Below, piece by piece: positions 1-6,433 of a DNA stretch of 12,473 nt (positions within the stretch are counted from its first letter, which is position 1; each line of letters opens with the position of its first letter). The stretch lies in assembly GCA_018714945.1 (NCBI GenBank), contig DVMO01000024.1, forward strand, positions 1 through 12,473, read 5' to 3'. The notes below the pieces were generated by a model that did no database searches, was not told the DNA's origin, and saw only the letters and a program-made list of their open reading frames with translations. A program made the translations under genes and the position numbers. The stretch comes from Fimisoma avicola (lineage in GTDB: Bacteria; Bacillota; Clostridia; Peptostreptococcales; Anaerovoracaceae).

Positions 1-524
1 GGTATGATCCTGGCACGCATATGTTCTCCCTGGCATGTTATAAAACCCATGCGGAGATTGAGATCAGCCATTTCGAGGTTTATGACCTCTCCTGCTCTTA
101 TCCCGGTGGCGTACATCAGTTCCAGCAAAGCTCTGTCTCGGATTCCCTTTTTACTGTCATCGGGCAGCTCCATCAATCTGTTGATCTGCTCTACAGTCAG
201 AAAATCCATGGACTTTTTTTCTATCTTAGGTGATTTGATATTATCTGCCGGATTGCTGGCCATCCCGGCTTTTTTCATCAGGAAATCATAATATATCCTT
301 ATTGAGGAAAGCTTTCTGTTCACCGTTGACTTGGACGATCCGGCGTTTTTCAGTTCCATCAGAAAAGCCACAACATCGGCATTTGTGGCGAAAACATCTT
401 CGTCAAGGCCCCTGTCCTTTAAAAAACGGCTGAACTGCTCAACATCCCTTATATACGCCCTTGAAGTGTTGCCTGCTGATTTCTTCTCTTCCTTTAAATA
501 TTTTTCAAACTGATCCTTGTACAT
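1..524 (-). CDS. xerD: Tyrosine recombinase of XerC/XerD type, N-terminal part (cut by window edge)
   Basis: Site-specific recombinase that would resolve chromosome dimers at dif-like sites. 174 codons are visible, running off the left edge. An N-terminal SAM-like core-binding domain covers about residues 1-85 (FEKYLKEEKKSAGNTSRAY, then STVNRKLSSIRIYYDFL). The catalytic domain begins near residue 108 (FLTVEQINRLMELP) and carries the first catalytic arginine, R143, in ATGIR. The beta-hairpin that normally reads GKGxKxR reads GEHMRAR, so the usual catalytic lysine position holds E167. The start is the ATG at 522-524, preceded by GGGGAAAG and by a good promoter at 553-581. XerD rather than XerC is inferred from the neighbouring spoIIM and nudF, a grouping known in Bacillus. 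The rest of the catalytic residues (HxxR, H, Y) lie outside the window, so activity cannot be judged. Confidence 0.88.
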   Translation of the reverse strand, partial: MYKDQFEKYLKEEKKSAGNTSRAYIRDVEQFSRFLKDRGLDEDVFATNADVVAFLMELKNAGSSKSTVNRKLSSIRIYYDFLMKKAGMASNPADNIKSPKIEKKSMDFLTVEQINRLMELPDDSKKGIRDRALLELMYATGIRAGEVINLEMADLNLRMGFITCQGEHMRARII

Positions 525-552
525 ATCTTTCCCCTACCACTCTTATATGTTA

Positions 553-581
553 AGTATAGCTTGTATTTAAGGTGATTTCAA
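553..581 (-). promoter_or_regulatory. Sigma-A promoter for xerD
   Basis: On the minus strand the -35 box TTGAAA (576-581) and -10 box TATACT (553-558) are separated by exactly 17 bp. The xerD start codon lies about 30 bases downstream, and the GGGGAAAG ribosome binding site falls in between. Confidence 0.7.
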
Positions 582-674
582 CGAAAAAATTGTCATAACA
601 GGGGGGTTTTTATCGGAAGATTATGGTAACGCACACATGCATGGCTGCGTAATGTTTGAAAAGAGGAGATAAAT

Positions 675-1244
675 ATGGCGATAAACAAAAAACTATTTTG
701 GATATATCTTTTTATATTTGCGGTAGGTCTATGTGCCGGTTCTTTTTTTGAGGTCTCCATGACAGGAGCGGGCAAAGATCAGCTTATGGATGCACTGTCC
801 GGATTTTTTACCGATGGTAATAATGCGCCGTTCATTTCTGATTTTTCCCGATGTGCCGGTACATGGCTGATGATAACGGTCATTTTATTTGTGACTCCGT
901 TTTTTCCGCCCCTTGTCCTTTGCGGTCCCCTGATATGCCTGGCAAAAGGCTTGTCTGTCGGATTTTCTGCTGCTATGCTGGCTGAAACCTTTGGATTGAA
1001 AGGCGGCTGGTACATCCTTTCGACGCTCGTGCCCCACTCTCTCATCCAGATACCTCTGATGTGCGTCATGGCTGCCTTTTCCGCAGAAAACGCAGCTTTT
1101 GCCGTAAAAGCCCTGCTTGCCGGGAAGCGCCGTTTGGCCGTCAAAAATGCCCTGCGCAGGCACGCAAGGCATTATTTGATGTTTTTTTCAGTATCAGCGG
1201 CGCTGCTGGCCGTTTCGTGCGTTATAGAAGCTCTCCTGAACTGA
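675..1244 (+). CDS. spoIIM: Stage II sporulation protein M
   Basis: Membrane component of the SpoIID-SpoIIP-SpoIIM machine, which thins septal peptidoglycan and drives engulfment of the forespore. The 189-residue length fits the family (about 200). There is a hydrophobic N-terminal segment (about residues 7-25), then a multi-span region from about residue 65. The best family signature is KGLSVGFSAAMLAETFGLKG, which aligns with KGIVVGFTVGFLVNQLGWKG of the B. subtilis protein as I recall it; VPHSLIQIP matches VMPQNMLLIP. A further TM segment closes the C-terminus. The start has a GAGGAG ribosome binding site 8 bases upstream. It is divergent from xerD, and its last 23 bases overlap the convergent nudF gene. 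No sigma-A promoter is obvious upstream, as expected if a mother-cell sigma factor (sigma-E) drives it, but I could not identify a convincing sigma-E site. Confidence 0.88.
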   Translation: MAINKKLFWIYLFIFAVGLCAGSFFEVSMTGAGKDQLMDALSGFFTDGNNAPFISDFSRCAGTWLMITVILFVTPFFPPLVLCGPLICLAKGLSVGFSAAMLAETFGLKGGWYILSTLVPHSLIQIPLMCVMAAFSAENAAFAVKALLAGKRRLAVKNALRRHARHYLMFFSVSAALLAVSCVIEALLN

Positions 1245-1767
1245 CGGCTTCTTTGGCCGCCCATATGGCTATGATAGTCTTGGCGTCATTGATCTGTCCC
1301 TTTAGGGCCATACTGCAAAGTTCATCTATATCCATCTCTTCTATGTCTATGGCTTCACCCTCATCTGGGCTTGTTTCGCCGGCTTCCAGGCTGGAGCACA
1401 GATACAGGTACAGTTTCTCCTCTGAATACCCCACGGAAGGATAAAAATATGTAATATACTTGATCTTTCCAGCCTTGTAACCTGTCTCCTCTCTGAGTTC
1501 TCTCAGGGCTGCATCCCTGGGATCTTCACCCGGATCTATTTTTCCGGCCGGCGCTTCGAGCATTACCCTGCCGGCAGGTTTTCTGTACTGCTTCACCATT
1601 ACCATCTTTCCCTGCCCGGTAACGGCCGCGATCACAGCTCCTCCGTTATGTTCAACTATCTCCCGGAAAGATGTGCCGCTGACGGTGGTCACTTCGTCCC
1701 GCCTGAGATTGATTATCTTTCCTTCATATATCCGCTCTGTTTTAAGTGTTTTTTCCTCGAAAGTCAT
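1222..1767 (-). CDS. nudF: Nudix hydrolase, ADP-ribose pyrophosphatase
   Basis: Predicted cytosolic enzyme hydrolysing ADP-ribose (and related ADP-sugars) to AMP and ribose 5-phosphate, using Mg2+. The full Nudix box is intact at residues 75-97: G75, E81, R89-E90 and E93-E94 fit GX5EX7REUXEEXGU. The N-terminal beta sheet and the QYRKP segment (residues 60-64) ahead of the box, with the SVGYSEEKLYLYL segment behind it, are typical of the ADP-ribose pyrophosphatase branch. The 181-residue length is normal. A GAGGAGAG ribosome binding site lies at 1775-1782. It sits 33 bases downstream of the aldo/keto reductase and is probably co-transcribed with it. The 3' end overlaps spoIIM by 23 bases in antisense orientation, leaving no room for a terminator between them. 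Substrate is inferred from family and neighbourhood, not proven. Confidence 0.88.
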   Translation of the reverse strand: MTFEEKTLKTERIYEGKIINLRRDEVTTVSGTSFREIVEHNGGAVIAAVTGQGKMVMVKQYRKPAGRVMLEAPAGKIDPGEDPRDAALRELREETGYKAGKIKYITYFYPSVGYSEEKLYLYLCSSLEAGETSPDEGEAIDIEEMDIDELCSMALKGQINDAKTIIAIWAAKEAVSSGELL

Positions 1768-1800
1768 TTTTGGTCTCTCCTCAATATCCCGCTCTGCGAT

Positions 1801-2934
1801 CTATCCATTAAGCCTTTCAACAAAGTCCTCCATGACATCCGGTATATGTATCTGCTGAGGACATACCTCCTCACAGCTGCCGCATCCTATGCAGGCGCTT
1901 GGCTGTTTATCCTCAGGTATGGCGGAAAGGGCCATAGGAGCGATAAAACCGCCTTCTGTAAAGGCGTGTTCATTATACAAGGCCAGCAGTCCCGGTATAT
2001 CCAGTCCCATTGGACAGTGGCTGACACAGTACCGGCATGCAGTACAAGGCAGCGCTATCTTATTTACCATTTCTCCCGCCAGATCGGTGATGGCCCTGGT
2101 TTCTTCACTGCTGAGGGGCTGATCCTTGGAGAAGATGAAAATATTCTCCTTCATCTGTTCAAGGTCGGACATTCCTGACAAGATGACGGTAACGCCCGGT
2201 ACTCCCTGAAGGAAGCGGAAAGCCCATTCCTGAGGAGTCCTATCTGGATCCAACATGCTGAGCCTCTTCTTTTCATCATCTTTGAGCCTGCACAATCTGC
2301 CGCCTCTGAGGGGTTCCATTACCCATACAGGTATGTCTAGTTCATTGAGTTTTTCCACCTTTGCCTTGGCGTTCTGGAAATCGTAGTCAAGATAATTGAG
2401 CTGTATCTGGCAAAACTCCATATCATGGCCGTAAGCGTCCAGGAAACGCATCATCACCTCATAGCTTCCATGAACGGAAAATCCCAGATGGCGGATCCTT
2501 CCATTCTTTTTCTGCTGGGTGAGATATGCGTGGATCCCGTGTTCTTCATTCAGATATTCATCTATGTTCATCTCGCACACATTATGGACAAGATAGAAGT
2601 CAAAATATCCGACCCGGCATTTTTCAAGCTGCTTTTCAAAAATTTCTTCCACCTTATCCATGTTGGAAAGATCGTAACCGGGGAATTTGCTGGCCAGATA
2701 AAAACTTTCTCTCGGATAACGGGAAAGTGCCTTTCCCATTACCGTCTCTGAATTGCCCCCATGATATCCCCATGCCGTATCAAAATAGTTTATGCCGTTT
2801 CTGATGGCGTAGTCTACCATTTCCATGGCTGCGCTTTCATCGATCTTTGAATCGTCTCCGCCGATGACAGGAAGACGCATTGATCCCATGCCCAGCTGCG
2901 AAAGCTTCATGCCCTTAAAATCTTTGTAGATCAT
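1801..2934 (-). CDS. Aldo/keto reductase with C-terminal double 4Fe-4S cluster domain
   Basis: NAD(P)H-dependent or ferredoxin-linked oxidoreductase of the aldo/keto reductase superfamily, substrate unknown. The TIM-barrel part (residues 1 to about 290) keeps the catalytic tetrad: D52 and Y57 in FDTAWGY, K83 in ASKF, H117 in LVHN. After it come two cysteine motifs, C297-C300-C303-C307-P and C348-C351-C354-C358-P, each CxxCxxCxxxCP, as in bacterial 2[4Fe-4S] ferredoxins. So the protein probably passes electrons between two clusters and the barrel. Length 377 fits this subfamily, which is common in anaerobic Clostridia. The start has an AAAGGAAC ribosome binding site and a promoter about 50 bases upstream. 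It is followed by nudF at 33 bases. B. subtilis has a plain aldo/keto reductase (yqkF, from memory) next to nudF; the Fe-S tail is the difference here. Confidence 0.9.
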   Translation of the reverse strand: MIYKDFKGMKLSQLGMGSMRLPVIGGDDSKIDESAAMEMVDYAIRNGINYFDTAWGYHGGNSETVMGKALSRYPRESFYLASKFPGYDLSNMDKVEEIFEKQLEKCRVGYFDFYLVHNVCEMNIDEYLNEEHGIHAYLTQQKKNGRIRHLGFSVHGSYEVMMRFLDAYGHDMEFCQIQLNYLDYDFQNAKAKVEKLNELDIPVWVMEPLRGGRLCRLKDDEKKRLSMLDPDRTPQEWAFRFLQGVPGVTVILSGMSDLEQMKENIFIFSKDQPLSSEETRAITDLAGEMVNKIALPCTACRYCVSHCPMGLDIPGLLALYNEHAFTEGGFIAPMALSAIPEDKQPSACIGCGSCEEVCPQQIHIPDVMEDFVERLNG

Positions 2935-2980
2935 ATCTCTGTTCCTTTCTGCTTTCTATGGCCTTAATGCTCATACTGAT

Positions 2981-3009
2981 TATATAATTTAAAGTCAGCT
3001 TTAAGTCAA
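2981..3009 (-). promoter_or_regulatory. Sigma-A promoter for the aldo/keto reductase-nudF pair
   Basis: On the minus strand TTGACT (3004-3009) is followed after 17 bp by TATATA (2981-2986), which overlaps a TATAAT two bases further on (2979-2984). It lies between the spoVS terminator and the aldo/keto reductase start, giving a leader of roughly 40 bases. Confidence 0.7.
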
Positions 3010-3020
3010 GCATTTTGCAT

Positions 3021-3047
3021 AAAAAAACCGTCCGGCATGCGGACGGT
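3021..3047 (-). terminator. Intrinsic terminator of spoVS
   Basis: On the minus strand ACCGTCCG and CGGACGGT form an 8-bp perfect stem around a 5-base loop, followed by seven T. It begins only about 5 bases after the spoVS stop codon, so spoVS is probably a monocistronic transcript. Confidence 0.88.
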
Positions 3048-3052
3048 ATGTA

Positions 3053-3313
3053 TCATCTCGGTTCGATCAGCAGTTTTATGGCCGTTCTTTCCTCTCCTTC
3101 GATCTGGATGTCCGTAAAGGCCGGAATGCATACCAGATCTATCCCGCTGGGAGCGACAAAACCTCTGGCAATGGCTGTAGCCTTGATGGCCTGATTGAGG
3201 GCTCCCGCTCCTATGGCCTGGATCTCGGCGCCTCCTTTTTCTCTTAACACACCTGCTAAGGCTCCTGCTACCGAATTGGGATTGGATTTGGCTGATACTT
3301 TTAAGATCTCCAT
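3053..3313 (-). CDS. spoVS: Stage V sporulation protein S
   Basis: Small Alba-fold protein needed in Bacillus for progress of sporulation to coat assembly, probably through nucleic-acid binding. All 86 residues match the family almost end to end: MEILKVSAKSNPNSVAGALA, AEIQAIGAGALNQAIKATAI, FVAPSGIDLVCIPAFTDIQ and the ERTAIKLLIEPR ending. Length equals the B. subtilis protein. The start is fixed by a strong AGGAGGA ribosome binding site 7 bases upstream. A terminator follows directly, so it stands alone. A TATAAT at 3405-3410 on the minus strand could be a -10 box, but no good -35 accompanies it; in Bacillus the gene uses sigma-H, and I did not find a clear sigma-H site. It marks the host as a sporeformer. 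Confidence 0.96.
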   Translation of the reverse strand: MEILKVSAKSNPNSVAGALAGVLREKGGAEIQAIGAGALNQAIKATAIARGFVAPSGIDLVCIPAFTDIQIEGEERTAIKLLIEPR

Positions 3314-3494
3314 TATTATTCCTCCTGTTATGATCTTTTATCTTTACCTTTCTGCACAAAAGGCATCGCTTGCACATCGCATCCCGGGTATCTGCGATAA
3401 AATAATTATAACGGATTTGTCACGGATGTTGTCTGAAACTCTTCGACAATTTCACCCATCAATCAACTTTTTTCACTTTTTTTTCACTTTCCCC

Positions 3495-3523
3495 TTGCAA
3501 TCCATCAAATAAATTTGTATAAT
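3495..3523 (+). promoter_or_regulatory. Sigma-A promoter for candidate small RNA / exonuclease leader
   Basis: TTGCAA (3495-3500), a 17-bp spacer and a perfect TATAAT (3518-3523). The expected transcription start, near 3530, falls immediately before the first hairpin of the leader. Confidence 0.75.
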
Positions 3524-3529
3524 AGCATT

Positions 3530-3620
3530 GTGGTTATCCCCCCTGATAACCTCATAATCTCAAATCCAAAATACCCCTTTTGAACAAAGTAGCCTGCTCC
3601 CCTGCAGGCTATTTTGTTAT
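3530..3620 (+). ncRNA. Candidate C-rich small RNA or attenuator leader (unrecognised family)
   Basis: Seen directly: behind a consensus promoter, two hairpins are joined by an A/C/U-rich linker of about 32 bases. Hairpin 1 is GGTTATC/GATAACC (3532-3538 with 3545-3551), loop CCCCCT. Hairpin 2 is a 14-bp stem with one G-U pair (3584-3597 with 3604-3617), loop TCCCCT. The linker contains CCCCTTTT (3574-3581). So C-runs are exposed in both loops and in the linker. Hairpin 2 can act as an intrinsic terminator: its GC-rich core is followed by TTTTGTTAT. This layout resembles C-rich small RNAs such as RsaE/RoxS of Firmicutes, which pair with Shine-Dalgarno sequences; that comparison is inference. 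The alternative is a regulated leader of the exonuclease gene starting 22 bases further on. Confidence 0.45.
3584..3617 (+). terminator. Terminator/attenuator hairpin upstream of the exonuclease gene
   Basis: ACAAAGTAGCCTGC pairs with GCAGGCTATTTTGT over 14 positions (one G-U) around the loop TCCCCT. The inner 8 bp are GC-rich and the distal side ends in TTTTGTTATCACTTTT, so the inner stem followed by TTTT can terminate transcription. It ends 14 bases before the AGGAGG ribosome binding site of the next gene, so it may end a small RNA or attenuate that gene. Confidence 0.55.
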
Positions 3621-3641
3621 CACTTTTCCACAGGAGGGACC

Positions 3642-4682
3642 ATGAAGATCATACAAGATGAATGTTTGATAAAGGAGTTTGATTCCGGACTGATCTCCCA
3701 GTATCTGGGGGGCATGTCACTGGGAGTCTTTGACATCGAGACTCTCGGCCTGAATCCTCAGTACTGCCCCATCGTCCTGGCCGGATTCCTTGAACCGGGT
3801 GCAGGCGGTGCCTGTCGTATCACCCAGTACTTTGCCGAAGTCCCCGAAGATGAAAGCCTTATCATAAAGAGGATACAGGATGACCTCAGCCGTGTTGACT
3901 ATATACTGACATATAACGGAAGACATTTTGACATCCCTTTTGTAGAAAAGCGGGCGGAGAAACTTGGCGTTCCCGGCCCTTTCAGTGTCTATGACCTTGA
4001 CCTTTACATGGTCCTCAACGGCTACAGCCAGGTGAAATTTTTCATGAAAAACCTCCGGCAGAAAACAGTAGAGCGTTTCATGGGCCTTGACACCGGCCGT
4101 GACGACATGATCTCCGGCGCAGAAAGCATAGAGCTTTATGAAAGGTTCATACGCTGCGAAAATCCGGATGAAAGATCCATGATCCAAAACAAGATACTGC
4201 TCCACAACCATGATGATATAATCCAGCTTTACAAGATCATGCCCATACTTATGCAGACCGATATCCACCGCGCATTCTACTCCCTTGGCTTTCCTGTAAA
4301 GGGCGTGAGCGGATGGCCGACCCTGTGCGTTTCATCCATCAGGACCGGGACATGGGGCATAAGCGTTTCCGGCATATACGGCGGTGAAGGTTTTTCCTAT
4401 ATGGCGTATGATAGCTTTACCGAGCATTTTTCATGCGAATTCCGAGAGGATAACCATTTTAAATTTGATTTCCGAACAGAACGCCATAAAGGCAATGTCT
4501 TTCTCAACCTGCGCCTTTATCTTGACGATCTGGAAAAGTTCAGGAACTATCCTCACTTTATCAACGGTTTTCTGCATGTGACAGATGGCCGTTCTGCCCA
4601 TTACATGGAGATCAACACCTTTGTCAGGGAATTCCTGAAAAAGTTCATGGAAGATACGGTATGCCCGCTTATGATCCTTTAA
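3642..4682 (+). CDS. RNase H-like 3'-5' exonuclease domain protein (YprB-like)
   Basis: Probable DEDD-type nuclease of the ribonuclease H-like superfamily (PF13482 type, as in B. subtilis YprB). Motif I is FDIETLGL with D31 and E33; motif II is YNGRHFDIPF with N92 and D97; a DxD-like YDLDLY lies near residue 119; motif III is LLHNHDDI with H188-D192. These are the metal-binding acidic positions expected for exonucleolytic DNA or RNA cleavage. The fold occupies about residues 25-205. The C-terminal third (about 210-346) matches nothing I recognise; it contains the odd strings TGTWGISVSGIYGGEGFSY and HFKFDFRTERHKGNVFLNL and may be a substrate-binding domain. The start has an AGGAGGG ribosome binding site 5 bases upstream. 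It stands alone between the C-rich leader and tRNA-Glu, with no helicase partner in view. Biological role unknown. Confidence 0.8.
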   Translation: MKIIQDECLIKEFDSGLISQYLGGMSLGVFDIETLGLNPQYCPIVLAGFLEPGAGGACRITQYFAEVPEDESLIIKRIQDDLSRVDYILTYNGRHFDIPFVEKRAEKLGVPGPFSVYDLDLYMVLNGYSQVKFFMKNLRQKTVERFMGLDTGRDDMISGAESIELYERFIRCENPDERSMIQNKILLHNHDDIIQLYKIMPILMQTDIHRAFYSLGFPVKGVSGWPTLCVSSIRTGTWGISVSGIYGGEGFSYMAYDSFTEHFSCEFREDNHFKFDFRTERHKGNVFLNLRLYLDDLEKFRNYPHFINGFLHVTDGRSAHYMEINTFVREFLKKFMEDTVCPLMIL

Positions 4683-4777
4683 TATCCCTTCCGGCTCCAA
4701 AGGCGCAGCCTTGTACTGGCATGCTGTTTTCCCTCCGTTTTCTTGTTTTTGATGGCTGAAAAAACTTAAACTTTTGC

Positions 4778-4805
4778 TTGCATGTTTGAGATTTTATGAT
4801 ATAAT
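4778..4805 (+). promoter_or_regulatory. Sigma-A promoter for tRNA-Glu
   Basis: TTGCAT (4778-4783), a 16-bp spacer, TATAAT (4800-4805). The mature tRNA 5' end is 22 bases further on, leaving a short 5' leader for RNase P. A TTGCTT at 4774-4779 is a less well spaced alternative -35. Confidence 0.65.
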
Positions 4806-4826
4806 ATATGTCGTGACAGCCATTAT

Positions 4827-4901
4827 GGCTCTATGGTCAAGCGGTTAAGACTCCGCCCTCTCACGGCGGCAACTCGGGTTCGAATCCCGATAGAGTCACC
4901 A
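4827..4901 (+). tRNA. tRNA-Glu, anticodon CUC
   Basis: Full cloverleaf. The acceptor GGCTCTA pairs with TAGAGTC (one G-U at position 2). The anticodon stem CCGCC/GGCGG encloses CTCTCAC, giving anticodon CTC, read as Glu for GAG codons. The T stem CGGG/CCCG encloses TTCGAAT. The discriminator A and the CCA end are encoded (4898-4901). Length is 75 with CCA. It has its own promoter and terminator and no other tRNA beside it. Confidence 0.95.
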
Positions 4902-4904
4902 CAA

Positions 4905-4942
4905 AAAAACCTGCATCCGCAAGATTGCAGGTTTTTATTTTT
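4905..4942. terminator. Bidirectional intrinsic terminator between tRNA-Glu and the GPH transporter
   Basis: AAAAACCTGCA pairs with TGCAGGTTTTT around a 10-base loop. On the plus strand it is followed by TTTTTATTTTT and ends the tRNA transcript. On the minus strand it is followed by seven T (complement of 4903-4909) and would end the transporter transcript about 100 bases after its stop codon. Confidence 0.85.
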
Positions 4943-5041
4943 AAGATCTTTTTCCAGATTACGGACATCCTCCCGGCCATGTGTCCTCATGGCTCAAGAT
5001 GTTATGCTGCCCGACAGGGTTATATTTGTCCTGCATATATG

Positions 5042-6433
5042 TCAGCCGGCTTTGGTCCCTATTATCCTCTCTATATCTGCCATGTACTGGTCATATCTTT
5101 CGCCCTTTTTACGCAGGCTCAAAGCAGTCTGCAAAGATGCGAATGTCTCTTTGTTGATCGGGAAGATCTTCAGCACTGCTGCTCCCACCAGCAAACAGAT
5201 ACACGGGAACAAAATGTAAGCTATGTTCAGGAATCCCGTAACGCTTTCCGGCTGAACCTGCAGATCCGGATCAAAGCCTGCCAGATCAAAGAATATGCCG
5301 AAAGCCTGGACCATTATGGCTGTTATCAGCGTTCCCAGTACCGATACAGCGGACATGATATCTCCCTCTCGTCTCTTATGGTTCACATACTCGTCTACTT
5401 CCACTATGTCATAAAAAATAGAGCTGCTCAGTTGCCAGAAACCTGTCTGCACCATGGCAAATATACCGATATATACGGCACAGCCCATGACAGAATCGCT
5501 GGCAAACAGGTATATGGCGATCCCTGCCACAGCACATGAGGCCATTACCACCATCTGCTGCCACGCCTTGCTCTTTGCCATAGCCATCTTATCTGTCAGC
5601 GGAGTTGCAAGAGCAAAGATCGCAACGGTGAATATATAGATATATGATGTGTACCTGTTATCCAGTCCCAGATTGTACTGGAGGAAATATATCGTTCCTA
5701 CGCTGTACAGCGAAAAGGCACATGTAAATGCTATTTTGTAGACCACAGCCAGCTTCATCGGCCGCAGGGCAAGGAGCTGCCTGTAACTGATGAGGATCTC
5801 TTTCACCAGGTTTTCTTTCTTTTCGGCCTTTTCCAATACATATATGTTTTTGCCTGTTGCCGCAACGCAGGTCATCCAGCCGATCAGACAGCAAGCTCCT
5901 ATTATCAGGCCCATCACCTGCCATGCCATCCGCTGGTCTGTGAACATGTCAAGTACCATGAGCGGCATTATATAACCTATGGCATTTCCTGCTATGGAAA
6001 ACGCTCTTGTTATGCTCCTGAGCCTGATGCGGCTTTCATATCCTGTCACGATTTCTGCACCGAGAGCGTTATACGGTATCTCATTGGTAGAAAACGCTAT
6101 CCTGAAAGCAACTGCCAAAATCAGATAATACGCTATCCTCAGTCCTGCTGGCATCTGTATATATCTGAACAGCAGAACACAGACAGGCATCATTGCCAGA
6201 GCCGCAGCCATCATAAAGGGCCTGCGTCTTCCCATCTTTGAAGTACATCTGTCAGAGAAATTCCCCACGACCATGCCGGCAATAACTTCCACTACCATGG
6301 CCAATGACGATATGGTCCCTGCCGTGGATGAACTGAATCCTACGCAGTTGGTCAGAAAAACCACGAAATAAGATGAGATAAAGTAGTAAGAAGCACCCTG
6401 TCCCAGAGCTCCAAGTCCGTACCCGGTTATCAT
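5042..6433 (-). CDS. MFS transporter, glycoside-pentoside-hexuronide (GPH) family
   Basis: Inner-membrane cation symporter related to MelB, XylP and GusB; substrate not predictable. 463 residues and about 12 hydrophobic segments fit the family. The N-terminus ITGYGLGALGQG and the following FLTNCVG match the first helix of MelB-type carriers. The loop 2-3 signature is NFSDRCTSKMGRRRPFM (from residue 58), with the conserved Asp D61 and the basic cluster. The NEIPYNALGAEIV segment (117-128) followed by RIRLRS is also typical. The C-terminal tail is cytosolic and charged. The ATG overlaps the ybaK stop codon (ATGA), and an AGGAGG sits 10 bases upstream inside ybaK, so the two are translationally coupled. 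It ends before the bidirectional terminator. Substrates in this family include sugars and glycosides, but some members carry other compounds; a link with the upstream amino-acid enzymes is possible but unproven. Confidence 0.88.
   Translation of the reverse strand: MITGYGLGALGQGASYYFISSYFVVFLTNCVGFSSSTAGTISSLAMVVEVIAGMVVGNFSDRCTSKMGRRRPFMMAAALAMMPVCVLLFRYIQMPAGLRIAYYLILAVAFRIAFSTNEIPYNALGAEIVTGYESRIRLRSITRAFSIAGNAIGYIMPLMVLDMFTDQRMAWQVMGLIIGACCLIGWMTCVAATGKNIYVLEKAEKKENLVKEILISYRQLLALRPMKLAVVYKIAFTCAFSLYSVGTIYFLQYNLGLDNRYTSYIYIFTVAIFALATPLTDKMAMAKSKAWQQMVVMASCAVAGIAIYLFASDSVMGCAVYIGIFAMVQTGFWQLSSSIFYDIVEVDEYVNHKRREGDIMSAVSVLGTLITAIMVQAFGIFFDLAGFDPDLQVQPESVTGFLNIAYILFPCICLLVGAAVLKIFPINKETFASLQTALSLRKKGERYDQYMADIERIIGTKAG

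Larger units (their letters stand above)
3314..3641. other. Intergenic region between spoVS and the exonuclease gene
   Basis: About 330 bases between two divergent genes, without a credible coding frame. The left part should hold the spoVS promoter (only a weak TATAAT at 3405-3410, minus strand). The right part, from 3495, holds a near-perfect plus-strand promoter and a compact two-hairpin RNA described separately. The run of T-rich sequence at 3463-3490 lies just upstream of that promoter on the coding strand; I do not interpret it further. Confidence 0.7.

Noticed and set aside
591..660. A sigma-E promoter for spoIIM
   Set aside because: CACACATG resembles the -10 CATACAnT only loosely and no -35 ATA-type box lies at the right distance.
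3006..3377. A 123-codon minus-strand frame covering spoVS
   Set aside because: It is an out-of-frame shadow of spoVS, with arginine/serine-rich composition and reading through the terminator.
3405..3410. A sigma-A promoter for spoVS
   Set aside because: There is a TATAAT on the minus strand but no acceptable -35 at 16-18 bp, and Bacillus spoVS uses sigma-H, so I did not list it as a feature.
3530..3620. 6S RNA or a known metabolite riboswitch
   Set aside because: Too short for 6S RNA and lacking its long central bubble; no conserved core of a riboswitch class that I recognise.
4684..4720. Terminator after the exonuclease gene (AAGGC-GCA-GCCTT)
   Set aside because: The stem has only 5 bp and is not followed by a T-run.
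4827..4901. tRNA-Glu as an integration site of a mobile element
   Set aside because: No partial repeat of the tRNA 3' end was found in the window, and no integrase or phage gene is adjacent. The Xer gene lies over 4 kb away.
4925..5539. A plus-strand frame opposite the 3' end of the GPH transporter
   Set aside because: Its start lies in the terminator after the tRNA, it has no ribosome binding site, and its composition reflects the antisense of a membrane protein.
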